A stretch of DNA of 64,000 nucleotides, taken from positions 845,001 to 909,000 of the forward strand of contig NZ_CP162490.1 in assembly GCF_041245805.1 (NCBI RefSeq). The letters run 5' to 3'. A program made the position numbers and the translations under genes. Under the pieces are notes generated by a model that worked only from the letters and a program-made list of their open reading frames with translations, was not told where the DNA came from and searched no databases. Positions 44,355 through 53,076 of the stretch are shown here, piece by piece; position 1 is the stretch's first letter; every line of letters starts with the position of its first letter. This stretch comes from Xanthomonas sp. DAR 34887. GTDB taxonomy: Bacteria > Pseudomonadota > Gammaproteobacteria > Xanthomonadales > Xanthomonadaceae.

Positions 44355-45404
44355 ATGGAGTTTGATTACCTTGTTTTCATCGGGCGCTTCGAGCCCTTCC
44401 ACAACGGCCATGCCGCCGTTGCCCGCCACGCCCTGGCGCGTGGACAGAAACTCATCTTCCTCATCGGCTCGGCCGAGACTCCCCGCACCATCCGCAATCC
44501 GTGGACGGTGGCCGAACGCAGCGTCATGATACAGGCCGCGCTCGAGGGCGCCGGCGAGCGCCTGATCCTGCGCCCGCTGCGCGACCACCTCTACAACGAG
44601 AGCCAATGGATCGCAGCGGTGCAGTCGGCGGTGGCCGAGGCGGTGCGCGCCGATGGCGGCGGCGCCGAGGCGCGCATCGGCCTGATCGGCATGGACAAGG
44701 ACGCCAGCAGTTATTACCTGCGCGAGTTCCCGCAATGGCCGCTGGTCGACGTGCAGCACACCGAGACGCTGTCGGCGACCGAACTGCGCCGTTACCTGTT
44801 CGAGGCCGGCAGCATCGATTTCCACGGCGCGCTGCTGATGCTACGCGGCAACGTGCCGGCGCCGGTGTTCGACATGCTCGAGGCGTTCCGCAAGAACTCG
44901 CCGTCGTACGCGGAACTGCTGGCCGAGTACCAGTTCATCGAGCAGTACCGCGCCGCCTGGAAGGAGGCGCCGTATCCGCCGACCTTCGTCACCGCCGATG
45001 CGGTGGTGGTGCATTCGGGCCACGTGCTGCTGGTGCGGCGCCGCGCCGCACCGGGCAAGGGCCTGTGGGCGCTGCCGGGCGGCTTCGTCGGCCAGCACGA
45101 GAGCATCTTCGATGCCTGCCTGCGCGAACTGCGCGAGGAAACCCGGCTGAAGATCCCGGTGCCGGTGCTGAAGGGGTCGCTGAAGAACCGTCACGTATTC
45201 GACCATCCCGAGCGCAGCCTGCGCGGGCGCACCATCACCCACGCCTTCCACTTCGAATTCACCTTCGGCGAATTGCCCGAGGTGCGCGGCGGCGACGATG
45301 CCGACAAGGCGCGCTGGATCCCGGTCAGCGAGGTGCTGGGCATGGGCCCGAAACTGTTCGAAGACCACCTGCACCTGCTCGAATTCTTCCTGGGCCGCGG
45401 TTGA
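44355..45404 (+). CDS. Bifunctional NMN adenylyltransferase / Nudix hydrolase
   Basis: Encodes 349 aa. The start at 44355 (MEFDYLVF) is preferred to the ATG at 44349 because GAGGG at 44344-44348 leaves no spacing for the latter. The N-terminal half is a NadM-type adenylyltransferase with FIGRFEPFHNGH and an ETLSATELRRYL signature. The C-terminal half has a Nudix box starting GGFVGQHES and ending RELREET. It makes NAD from NMN and ATP; the Nudix half is usually an ADP-ribose or related pyrophosphatase. It heads a four-gene run. Confidence 0.93.
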   Translation: MEFDYLVFIGRFEPFHNGHAAVARHALARGQKLIFLIGSAETPRTIRNPWTVAERSVMIQAALEGAGERLILRPLRDHLYNESQWIAAVQSAVAEAVRADGGGAEARIGLIGMDKDASSYYLREFPQWPLVDVQHTETLSATELRRYLFEAGSIDFHGALLMLRGNVPAPVFDMLEAFRKNSPSYAELLAEYQFIEQYRAAWKEAPYPPTFVTADAVVVHSGHVLLVRRRAAPGKGLWALPGGFVGQHESIFDACLRELREETRLKIPVPVLKGSLKNRHVFDHPERSLRGRTITHAFHFEFTFGELPEVRGGDDADKARWIPVSEVLGMGPKLFEDHLHLLEFFLGRG

Positions 45405-45468
45405 CCGCGGCCTTCCCGGCCGGCGGACAGACCGCTGGCCTTCCCCCGACGCGAAGGAGCTTCCCGTC

Positions 45469-46893
45469 ATGCAATGCCTGAACAACCTGCTGCTCAACAC
45501 CGACAGCTACAAGGCCAGTCACTGGCTGCAATATCCGGCCGGCACCGATGCCACGTTCTTCTACGTGGAATCGCGCGGCGGCGTCTACGACCGCACCGTG
45601 TTCTTCGGCCTGCAGTCGATCCTCAAGGAGGCGCTGGGCCGCGCCATCACCCATGCCGACGTCGACGAGGCGCGCGACCTGTTCGCCGCGCACGGCGAGC
45701 CGTTCAACGAGGCCGGCTGGCGCGATATCGTCGACCGTCTCGGCGGGCAGTTGCCGATCCGCATCCGCGCCGTGCCCGAGGGCAGCGTGGTGCCGACCCA
45801 CAACGCGCTGATGACCATCGAGTCCACCGACGCGCAGGCCTACTGGGTGCCCTCGTACCTGGAAACGCTGCTGCTGCGCATCTGGTATCCGGTCACCGTG
45901 GCCACGGTCAGCTGGCACGCCAAGCAGACCCTCCGCCAGTTCCTGGAACGCACCAGCGACGATCCGGAAGGGCAGCTGCCGTTCAAGCTGCACGACTTCG
46001 GCGCGCGCGGCGTGTCCAGCCTGGAGTCGGCGGCGATCGGCGGCGCCGCGCACCTGATCAACTTCCTCGGCACTGATACGGTGTCCGGGCTGTTGCTGGC
46101 GCGCGCGCACTACCACGAGCCGATGGCCGGCTACTCGATCCCGGCCGCCGAGCACAGCACCATCACCAGCTGGGGCCGCGAGCGCGAAGTGGACGCGTAC
46201 CGCAACATGCTCCGGCAGTTCGGCAAGCCGGGCGGCGTCGTCGCGGTGGTGTCCGACAGCTACGACATCTTCCACGCGATTCGCGAACACTGGGGGACCA
46301 CGCTGCGCGAGGAAGTGATCGCCTCCGGTGCCACCGTGGTGATCCGCCCCGATTCCGGCGACCCGGTCGCGGTGGTGCATCAATGCCTGGAACTGCTTGA
46401 CGAGGCCTTCGGCCACAGCGTCAACGGCAAGGGCTACAAGGTGCTCAACCACGTGCGCGTGATCCAGGGCGACGGGGTCAACCCGACCAGCATCCGCGCG
46501 ATCCTGGAACGCGTTACCAGCGCCGGCTACGCCACCGACAACGTCGCCTTCGGCATGGGCGGGGCGCTGCTGCAGCGGCTGGACCGCGACACCCAGAAGT
46601 TCGCGCTGAAGTGCTCGGCCGCGCGCGTGGACGGCAAGTGGATCGACGTCTACAAGGATCCGGTCACCGACAAGGGCAAGCTCAGCAAGCGCGGCCGCAT
46701 GAGCCTGCTGCGCCATCGCGAATACGGCGGCTACCGCACCGAACCGGTGCCGGCCGCGGCCACATCGCTGGACGAACTGGCGCGGCCTGCCGGCTACGAC
46801 GATGCCATGGTCACCGTGTGGGAAAACGGCCGCCTGCTGCACGACTGGAGCCTGGCGCAGGTGCGCGAGCGCGCGAACGCCGCGCGTCTGTAG
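45469..46893 (+). CDS. nadV: Nicotinamide phosphoribosyltransferase
   Basis: Encodes 474 aa, the size of bacterial NAMPT/NadV, preceded by a GAAGGAG ribosome site. Signatures are LLNTDSYKASHWLQYP, KLHDFGARGVSSLESA, MAGYSIPAAEHSTITSWG, SDSYDIFHAI and VIRPDSGDP. It converts nicotinamide and PRPP to NMN, which the preceding gene product turns into NAD, so the pair forms a two-step nicotinamide salvage route. The radical SAM gene starts 8 bp after its stop. Confidence 0.95.
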   Translation: MQCLNNLLLNTDSYKASHWLQYPAGTDATFFYVESRGGVYDRTVFFGLQSILKEALGRAITHADVDEARDLFAAHGEPFNEAGWRDIVDRLGGQLPIRIRAVPEGSVVPTHNALMTIESTDAQAYWVPSYLETLLLRIWYPVTVATVSWHAKQTLRQFLERTSDDPEGQLPFKLHDFGARGVSSLESAAIGGAAHLINFLGTDTVSGLLLARAHYHEPMAGYSIPAAEHSTITSWGREREVDAYRNMLRQFGKPGGVVAVVSDSYDIFHAIREHWGTTLREEVIASGATVVIRPDSGDPVAVVHQCLELLDEAFGHSVNGKGYKVLNHVRVIQGDGVNPTSIRAILERVTSAGYATDNVAFGMGGALLQRLDRDTQKFALKCSAARVDGKWIDVYKDPVTDKGKLSKRGRMSLLRHREYGGYRTEPVPAAATSLDELARPAGYDDAMVTVWENGRLLHDWSLAQVRERANAARL

Positions 46894-46901
46894 GTGCCGG
46901 C

Positions 46902-48008
46902 ATGGATGCCAGCATGGAGTGCGCGCCGCCGCTGAGCGGCGCCTCGCCGCTGTTCGCCGCACTGCGCGCGGACATGCCGCACCTGGAATGGCGGGTGCCG
47001 GCCGCCGCCGATGCCGCGCGCTGGCGCGTGCAGCGCATCGGCGGACGCGACTACCGCGTCGCGCAGCCGGTGACCTTCACCCCGTACGCGTCGGTGCGGC
47101 CGTGCTCGGCGCGCTGCCGCTTCTGTTCGGAGACGCTGCGCCCGCAGGCCGGCGGCACCGCCGCGGCCAGCCTGCGGCCACCGCCGGACTATTTCGCGAT
47201 GCTGCGCCAGGGCCTGGCGCAGCTGTCCGGGCTGCCGCTGTCGCAGTCGCTGTCGGGGCTGGAAATGACCGACGACGAAGCCTGGTTCCTGCAGCTGCTG
47301 CAGACGCTGGGCGAGGCCGAACGCGACGGGCTGCTGGTCGAGCAGCGCGTGCTGTACAGCAACGGCGCCGGTTTCGCCCGCGGCCGTGGCGATGCCTTGC
47401 TGGACGCGCTGCAACGCTTCGGGCTGTCCTGGGTGGAGTTGTCGCGGCACCACCCGCAGCAGGCCGGCAACGACGCGATCATGCGCTTCCGCGACGGCGA
47501 GGCGATCGCCGATGCGCAGGTCTTCGTCGCCACCGCGCAGCGCATCGCCGCCGCGCTGCCGCTGCGCATGGTGTGCATCCTGCAGCACGGCGGCATCGCC
47601 GATGCCGACGGCGTCGCCGCCTATCTGCGCTGGGCACGCCAGTGCGGTGCGCGCACGGTGATCTTCCGCGAGTTCTCGCGGCTCGGCGACGGTTACCGCA
47701 GCGGCGGCACCCAGCGCTATCTGGCGCAGGCGCGGGTCGGCGTGGAGCAGGTCGTGGCCGCGTGCATGGCCACGCCATGGTGGCGCACGCTGCGGCCGCT
47801 GCAGATCACCGAGGGCTATTACTTCTGGAACCTGCGCATGGCCACCGCCGACGGCATGGAGGTGGTGTTCGAAACCTCCGACTACACCGCGATGCAGGCG
47901 CGTCACGACAGCGGCGACATCTACAAGCTGGTGTTCTTCGCCGATGGCCGGCTGTGCGCCGGCTGGCAGCCGGAGCGCGATCTGTTGTGGCAGGCCCGGC
48001 ATGGATAG
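46902..48008 (+). CDS. Radical SAM enzyme of unassigned function
   Basis: Encodes 368 aa. The [4Fe-4S] motif is C68-S-A-R-C72-R-F-C75 in VRPCSARCRFCSE. An N-terminal region of about 55 residues precedes a TIM-barrel-like core containing GLEMTDDE, LSWVELSRHHP, ARTVIFREFSRLGDGY and TEGYYFWNLRM. Some core motifs resemble the MoaA/PqqE branch. No SPASM cysteine cluster is visible at the C-terminus. I do not recognise a characterised family. It lies 8 bp after nadV and overlaps the methylase gene by 8 bp, so it belongs to the NAD-salvage operon. Confidence 0.82.
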   Translation: MDASMECAPPLSGASPLFAALRADMPHLEWRVPAAADAARWRVQRIGGRDYRVAQPVTFTPYASVRPCSARCRFCSETLRPQAGGTAAASLRPPPDYFAMLRQGLAQLSGLPLSQSLSGLEMTDDEAWFLQLLQTLGEAERDGLLVEQRVLYSNGAGFARGRGDALLDALQRFGLSWVELSRHHPQQAGNDAIMRFRDGEAIADAQVFVATAQRIAAALPLRMVCILQHGGIADADGVAAYLRWARQCGARTVIFREFSRLGDGYRSGGTQRYLAQARVGVEQVVAACMATPWWRTLRPLQITEGYYFWNLRMATADGMEVVFETSDYTAMQARHDSGDIYKLVFFADGRLCAGWQPERDLLWQARHG

Positions 48009-49074
48009 CATGAATAGCCGCAGCTGGTGGACGCCGCCGCCGGACCCGCCCGAGCACCGCTTGCCCGACGACCTGCGCCAGCGCGATCCGCTGGGCGCGC
48101 GCGACTGCGGCTGGGTCAGCCAGATGCGTCCGTTCGTGCGCCAGTTCAGCGCGCCGGACGCCTGCGTGCTGGACCCGTTCTGCGGCTTCGGCAGCACCTT
48201 GCTCGCTGCCGAACTGGAAGGCCGGCGCGGACTGGGCGTGGAGATCGACGCCGCGCGTGCGGCGCTGGCGCGCGAGCGCCTGCAGCGGCTCGGGCTGCGT
48301 GCCGAGGTGCGGGTCGGCGCGTTGCCGCAGCTCGCGCTGCAGACGCCGGTCGATCTGTGCCTGACCAACGTGCCGTACTTCGGGTGCGACTGGCCGGGCA
48401 CGGTGTCGCCGGGCCAGCTGTATGCCAGCCCCGATTACGCGGCGTACCTGAGCGGGCTGCGCGCGGTGTTCCATGCGGTGCGCCGTTGCCTGCGCGACGA
48501 CGGCTTCTGCATCGCGATGGTGGAGAACGCGGACGTCGCCGGCGTGTGCGTTCCGCAGGCCTGGGACCTGGCGCGGATACTGGGCAGCCTGTTCGTGCCC
48601 TGCGCCGAGCGCGTGCTGTGCTATCCGCGCGAGAGTGTGCAGGCACTGGCACCCGGCGACACGCGCAGCGACCGCAGCCACGAATACGCACTGATCTTCC
48701 AGAAACGGCGCGACGCGATCGACCTGCCTGGCAGCGCGCAATTGCTCGCCGCGCTGCACGCGGACGGGTTCGATTTCACCCTGTACGGCAGTTACCCGGC
48801 ATGGCGGGCCGACCCGGGCGCGGCCGCGCGCCCGCCTGGCGACGTGGACCTGCTGCTGCCGCACGACCTCGACCACCTGCAACGGCTGCTGGACTGGCTG
48901 CGCGCACGCGGCTTCGCGCTCAGCCTGTGGGGCGAGCCGCTGGCGGCGCCGCTGACGCTGGCGGTGCTCGACGCCCACCACTACCTGCGCGCCGAACGCC
49001 GCGACCGTGGCGGCGGCCTGCTGCGGGTCGACCTGTCGCTGCAGCCGGCGCCGGGCTCGCTAACCGCGGGATGA
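48001..49074 (+). CDS. Methylase fused to a nucleotidyltransferase-like domain
   Basis: Encodes 357 aa (or 354 from the ATG at 48010). The N-terminal SAM-dependent methylase has motif I D58-PFCGFGST and a motif IV variant N123-V-P-Y in place of NPPY, the order seen in THUMP/TRM11-type RNA methylases and some DNA aminomethylases. From about residue 250 a second domain has the nucleotidyltransferase pattern: G263-S264, D281-V-D283 and a third Asp344 in LRVDLSL. I know no named protein with this architecture. The overlap with the radical SAM gene suggests coupled synthesis. The substrate (RNA, DNA, nucleotide or other) is unknown. Confidence 0.8.
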   Translation: MDSMNSRSWWTPPPDPPEHRLPDDLRQRDPLGARDCGWVSQMRPFVRQFSAPDACVLDPFCGFGSTLLAAELEGRRGLGVEIDAARAALARERLQRLGLRAEVRVGALPQLALQTPVDLCLTNVPYFGCDWPGTVSPGQLYASPDYAAYLSGLRAVFHAVRRCLRDDGFCIAMVENADVAGVCVPQAWDLARILGSLFVPCAERVLCYPRESVQALAPGDTRSDRSHEYALIFQKRRDAIDLPGSAQLLAALHADGFDFTLYGSYPAWRADPGAAARPPGDVDLLLPHDLDHLQRLLDWLRARGFALSLWGEPLAAPLTLAVLDAHHYLRAERRDRGGGLLRVDLSLQPAPGSLTAG

Positions 49075-49151
49075 GCGCTGGCGGCCCATCAAGGCCGCCT
49101 CGACACGCTTGCGGCTATCCTTGGCCGGTTCCTTCCTTACGGTCCACGGCC

Positions 49152-49892
49152 ATGTCCGCTTCCTCCAACGTCCTCGCCTTTCCTGCGCTCGTGCTGGTCG
49201 CGATCGGCCTGAGCGGCTGCTTCGCCCGCAAGCAGGACAACCTGGTGAAGGAGACCTTCAACTCCGACAACACCTATTCGCGCAGCTATCCGGTACAACC
49301 GGGCCAGGCCTGCGAATCGGCGCGGCGCGCGCTGCTGAGCCAGGGCTACGTGGTCGCCAAGGCCACCGCCGATACGGTCGAAGGCACCAAGAACTTCCAG
49401 CCCAACCAGGAGTCGCACGAGCAGCTGGAGCTGCGCGTGTCGTGCGTGGCGCACGGCCAGGACGAGTCCTGGGTGTTCGTCAGCGCGCTGCAGGACCGTT
49501 ATGCGCTGAAGAAGAGCGCGACCTCGGCCAGCGTCGGCGTCGGCGTGCTCGGCTCGGTGTCGTTGCCGGTCGGCAGCAGCGACGACTCGCTGGTGCGCGT
49601 GGCCAGCAGCACGGTGCAGGACGGCGATTTCTACAAGCGCTTCTTCGAGCTCATGGCGCAATACCTGCCCAAGGCCAAGCCGGCCGCGCCGCCCGAACCG
49701 CCGCCGGCGGCAGCGCCCAAGCCGGAGCCGGCCGCTGCGGTACCGGCGCCTGCAACGGCGCCTGCACCCGTTCCGGCAGCCGAACCTGCAACTGCAACTG
49801 TGTCCCCGACGCCAACATCGACGCCGGTGGCGGAAGCCGCGCCTGCGCCTGCTGCCGCGCCCGCGGTTGATGACGGCGCTACGCCGCGCTGA
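49152..49892 (+). CDS. DUF2242-like lipoprotein
   Basis: Encodes 246 aa. Lipobox LSGC (Cys23). Residues about 24-175 form the conserved domain with KETFNSDNTYSR, CESARRALLSQGYVV and DRYALKKSATSASVGVGVLG. The last 70 residues are a Pro/Ala/Thr-rich tail. This family of outer-membrane lipoproteins has no established function. It starts 77 bp after the methylase gene, across a weak 7-bp hairpin (49080-49099), and may be a separate unit. Confidence 0.8.
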   Translation: MSASSNVLAFPALVLVAIGLSGCFARKQDNLVKETFNSDNTYSRSYPVQPGQACESARRALLSQGYVVAKATADTVEGTKNFQPNQESHEQLELRVSCVAHGQDESWVFVSALQDRYALKKSATSASVGVGVLGSVSLPVGSSDDSLVRVASSTVQDGDFYKRFFELMAQYLPKAKPAAPPEPPPAAAPKPEPAAAVPAPATAPAPVPAAEPATATVSPTPTSTPVAEAAPAPAAAPAVDDGATPR

Positions 49893-50035
49893 ACTACGCG
49901 TTTATCCGCGGCTGCGGAAGCTGAATAGAGGGCTTTTCGCTTCACGATTCATTCGCAATCGCGGTGCAAAGGTGGCGCCGTCGGGAGTGCGATGCCGGTG
50001 TCAGGCATCGGCTCCGCCACCCAGGAGCAACCAGC

Positions 50036-50404
50036 ATGAACACTTTCAAATCCGCCGCTTGTCTGAGCATTCTCGCGATCGCCACTGCTGCCGCGCCGCT
50101 GGCGCAGGCGCAGCGCCATTACGGGCCGGAAGACGCCGGACGCCGCTTCAACGACGGCACCCGCGTGCACTGCAAGAAGGTCGCGGTGCAGAAGAACAAC
50201 ACCGACCCCAACCGCATCGGCGGCACCGTGGCCGGCGCCGCGATCGGCGGCCTGCTCGGCAACCAGATCGGCAAGGGCGACGGCAAGAAGTTGGCCACGG
50301 TCGGCGGCGCGGTCGCCGGCGGCGCCACCGGGCGCTACATCCAGGGCCAGCGCCAGCAGGCCAACGGCAACCGCCGCGTCGAGACGGTCTGCAAGCGCTA
50401 CTGA
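50036..50404 (+). CDS. Glycine-zipper 2TM-domain envelope protein
   Basis: Encodes 122 aa with a signal peptide (cut near AQA-Q). The glycine zipper GGTVAGAAIGGLLGNQIGKG and GGAVAGGATGRYIQG is typical of SlyB/17-kDa-antigen-like envelope proteins. Cys46 and Cys118 could form a disulfide. AGGAG 9 bp before the ATG fixes the start. A strong terminator follows. Confidence 0.88.
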   Translation: MNTFKSAACLSILAIATAAAPLAQAQRHYGPEDAGRRFNDGTRVHCKKVAVQKNNTDPNRIGGTVAGAAIGGLLGNQIGKGDGKKLATVGGAVAGGATGRYIQGQRQQANGNRRVETVCKRY

Positions 50405-50447
50405 CGCCACGCCGCGATCGGCCATCGCGGCGCACTCGGCAAGTAGA

Positions 50448-50484
50448 AACGCCCCGGCGGACAGCATCCGCCGGGGCGTTTTGC
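50448..50484 (+). terminator. Intrinsic terminator of the glycine-zipper gene
   Basis: Perfect 14-bp arms (50448-50461 and 50467-50480) with a 5-nt loop, then TTGC. Confidence 0.85.
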
Positions 50485-50518
50485 GTTGTGTGCTGCACAC
50501 GCCGTGGCTCGCTTTTCT

Positions 50519-50586
50519 GTAGGAGCGGCTTTAGCCGCAACCTGGCGTTGCCGGAGGCGTTCTGTCGCGGCTGAAGCCGCTCCTAC
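50519..50586. repeat. Inverted pair of REP elements
   Basis: Forward copy 50519-50541 (two substitutions) and exact reverse copy 50564-50586, separated by 22 nt. It sits past the stop codon of the minus-strand epimerase gene, matching the 40229-40296 pair in spacing. Confidence 0.85.
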
Positions 50587-50601
50587 AAATGCGAGTTCCG
50601 C

Positions 50602-51489
50602 CTAGCCGATCACGGCACTCAGCGCCGCGCCCAGCTCCGGATAGCGAAACACGTAGCCTTCCTGCTGCGCGCGCGTCGGCAGCACCCGCTGGCTGCCCAG
50701 CAGCAGCTCGGCCATCTCGCCGAAGGCCAGGCGCAGCGCCGCGGCCGGTGCCGGCAGCAGCGCCGGCCGGTGCAGCGCCTGGCCCAGTTGCTGGGCGAAG
50801 TCGGCATTGGTCGCCGGGGTCGGCGCGGTGGCGTTGTATGCGCCGTCGCCGCCATGCTGCAGCAGCCACAGCAACAGGCCGACGTGATCGTCGCGATGGA
50901 TCCAGCTCATCCATTGCCGGCCGTCGCCCATGCGCCCGCCCAGGCCGAGTCGGAACGGCGGCAGCATCCGCGACAAGGCGCCGCCGTCGCGGCCGAGCAC
51001 CACGCCGGTGCGGACCAGGCTGGTGCGCACGCCCAGCGTCTGCGCGCGCAACGCCTCGGTTTCCCAGTCGCGGCACAGATGCGCGGCGAAGTCCTCGCCG
51101 GCCGGGCTGCGTTCGTCGAGCAGGTCGTTGCCGCGATCGCCGTAGTAGCCGATCGCCGAGCCGGACAGCAGGCAGGCGGGACGCTGCGCCGGGTCCAGGT
51201 GCGCGATCCAGTCGAGCAGCGCGCGGGTGGTGCCGATGCGCGAGGTGCGGAAGCGGCGCTTGCGGGTTTCGTTCCAGCGGCCAGCGCTGAGCGGTTCACC
51301 GGCGAGATTGATCACCGCGTCCGCCGGAGCCGCGCCCTGCAGGTCCTGCAGGGCCTGCACGCCGGGCAGTGCCCGCGCCGCACGTGCCGCGTCGCGGCTG
51401 AGCACGCTGACCTGGTGGCCGGCCTGGAGCAGGGCAGGGCACAGTGCGCGGCCGATGAATCCGGTGCCGCCGGTGACGAGCACATGCAT
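50602..51489 (-). CDS. TIGR01777/YfcH-type SDR epimerase
   Basis: Encodes 295 aa from MHVLVTGGTGFIG. The extended-SDR nucleotide motif is TGGTGFIGRAL; other markers are VINLAGEPLSAGRW, SGSAIGYYGDRG (YxxxD in place of YxxxK, normal for this subfamily) and WMSWIHRDDHVGLLLWLL. Function is not established for most members. Upstream in-frame Met codons at 51585 and after lack homology. Confidence 0.9.
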   Translation of the reverse strand: MHVLVTGGTGFIGRALCPALLQAGHQVSVLSRDAARAARALPGVQALQDLQGAAPADAVINLAGEPLSAGRWNETRKRRFRTSRIGTTRALLDWIAHLDPAQRPACLLSGSAIGYYGDRGNDLLDERSPAGEDFAAHLCRDWETEALRAQTLGVRTSLVRTGVVLGRDGGALSRMLPPFRLGLGGRMGDGRQWMSWIHRDDHVGLLLWLLQHGGDGAYNATAPTPATNADFAQQLGQALHRPALLPAPAAALRLAFGEMAELLLGSQRVLPTRAQQEGYVFRYPELGAALSAVIG

Positions 51490-51705
51490 GACGAGGTTCC
51501 GCGAGCAGGGGAGCGGCAGTGTAGGGCCGGCCGCCATGGCCGCCGAGTGAATACGCCTGCCGAGCGCGGCCATGCGCATCGCCATGGCGCACGGCTTCGC
51601 GGCGCATGCACCGCGCGCAGGTCACGCTGCGCGCCCGCGTGTGGGTGCCGCGTTGCCGCCGTGCCTGCTGCCGCTGCCCTTGTTCGCATCTGCCATGCTC
51701 GCGCC

Positions 51706-53007
51706 ATGACCGTCCCGACCCCGAACCCGCCAACGCCGCATCGATGCCGTTTCGCCGCGCGCCTGCTGCTGGCGCTGGCACTGGTCGGCGGCGCCGCGCT
51801 CGCCGCACCGCCCGAGCCGGCCGAGCAGGCCAGCGCCGACTGCCTGGCCGCGCTGCTGCGCCAGCTCGGCTGGCGCATCGACAGCACGCCGGCCGCGCAG
51901 CCGCGGCTGCTGCCGGGTACGCCCTGCGAACGCAGCTCCCTGGACGACGCGCGGGCGCACGGCGACCTGCAGGCGGCGTTGCCGGCGCAATGGAGTCAGG
52001 CGCAACGGCGCGATGCGCTGCGCGCGCTGCTGGAGACGCCGGCCACGCAGTGCGGCTATTTCCTGCTGCTCGGCGCCGCCACCCAGCGCGCGGTGGCGCA
52101 GTTGCAGGGCAATCCTGGCTACCGCTTCAGCGCGCTGCAACTGGGCTGGATCGGATTCGGCCCAGGCGGCGCGCGCCGGCAGGGCTGGCAGCGCTTTCGC
52201 AGCTTCGGCCGCGGTTATCGTCCGGCGCAGGGCAATGCGCGTGCGATCGAGGCGTTCTACAGCGGCCACGTGCGCTCGGAGTGCGGCGTCGGCCGGCAGA
52301 TCGCGCAGCTCGCCACGCAGCGCGAGCTGTACGGCGATGCCGGCTTCGATCAGGCGTTCAGCGCCGGGGAACTGTCGATCGGCACCTTCCTCACCCTGCA
52401 CGACACCGACAGCATCCTGCTCGGCGCGCACGCCGGCGAGTTCCTCGCCGACGGCAAGGCGGTCAAGACGTCGCAACTGGGCGGCGCCGCCTTCCTCGGC
52501 GCGCCCGGTTTCATCGCCCATGTGCTCGAACGCCGCTACCTGGACGACATCAACAACCAGGCGGAGAACTTCGTGGTCGTGGCGGTCAGCGCCGACGCGG
52601 CGGCGGCATTGCGCCGGCATGGTGGCTTCGCCCACTACGACGCCAGCAACCGTCGCATCTGGGAACTGGCGCAGGCGCTGCGCGGGCGCGGCCGCGAGCG
52701 CTTCGAGAAACTGCTGTTCGAACGCGATCCCGCCTTGCGCGCGACGTTGTCGCCGGCGCAACGCAGTGTCCTGGCGCAGATCGACACGCTGCTCGACGAT
52801 CCCTTCTACCGGGGCTTCGAGGTGTACGTGCATCCCAAGGGCACGAAACCGATCGGCTACCACGTGGCGCGCCTGCTGGACCGCAATCCGCGCACTCCGT
52901 TCGCGATCGACCTCACCTTGCACAATCTGCACACCACCTTGTACCGGCGTTGGCGCGACCACCAATTGCAGGCCTGCGCGCAGGGCGCGCAGGCGCAATC
53001 GCCTTAG
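51706..53007 (+). CDS. Secreted protein of unknown function
   Basis: Encodes 433 aa with a signal peptide (residues about 15-34, cut near ALA-A). No known domain is recognised. Notable are a Cys pair in the first third (CLAAL, TPCERS), TQCGYFLLLGAATQRAVAQL, SECGVGRQIAQLATQRELYGD and NNQAENFVVVAVSADAAAALRRHGG. The Cys in SECG followed by a helix could be catalytic, but that is speculation. It is flanked by unrelated genes. Confidence 0.75.
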   Translation: MTVPTPNPPTPHRCRFAARLLLALALVGGAALAAPPEPAEQASADCLAALLRQLGWRIDSTPAAQPRLLPGTPCERSSLDDARAHGDLQAALPAQWSQAQRRDALRALLETPATQCGYFLLLGAATQRAVAQLQGNPGYRFSALQLGWIGFGPGGARRQGWQRFRSFGRGYRPAQGNARAIEAFYSGHVRSECGVGRQIAQLATQRELYGDAGFDQAFSAGELSIGTFLTLHDTDSILLGAHAGEFLADGKAVKTSQLGGAAFLGAPGFIAHVLERRYLDDINNQAENFVVVAVSADAAAALRRHGGFAHYDASNRRIWELAQALRGRGRERFEKLLFERDPALRATLSPAQRSVLAQIDTLLDDPFYRGFEVYVHPKGTKPIGYHVARLLDRNPRTPFAIDLTLHNLHTTLYRRWRDHQLQACAQGAQAQSP

Positions 53008-53076
53008 CTGCGCGTCAGCCGCGGCATGGCGCTTCGTGCGACCCTAATGCCCCTCACTTCGAGCTAGGACAGACGC

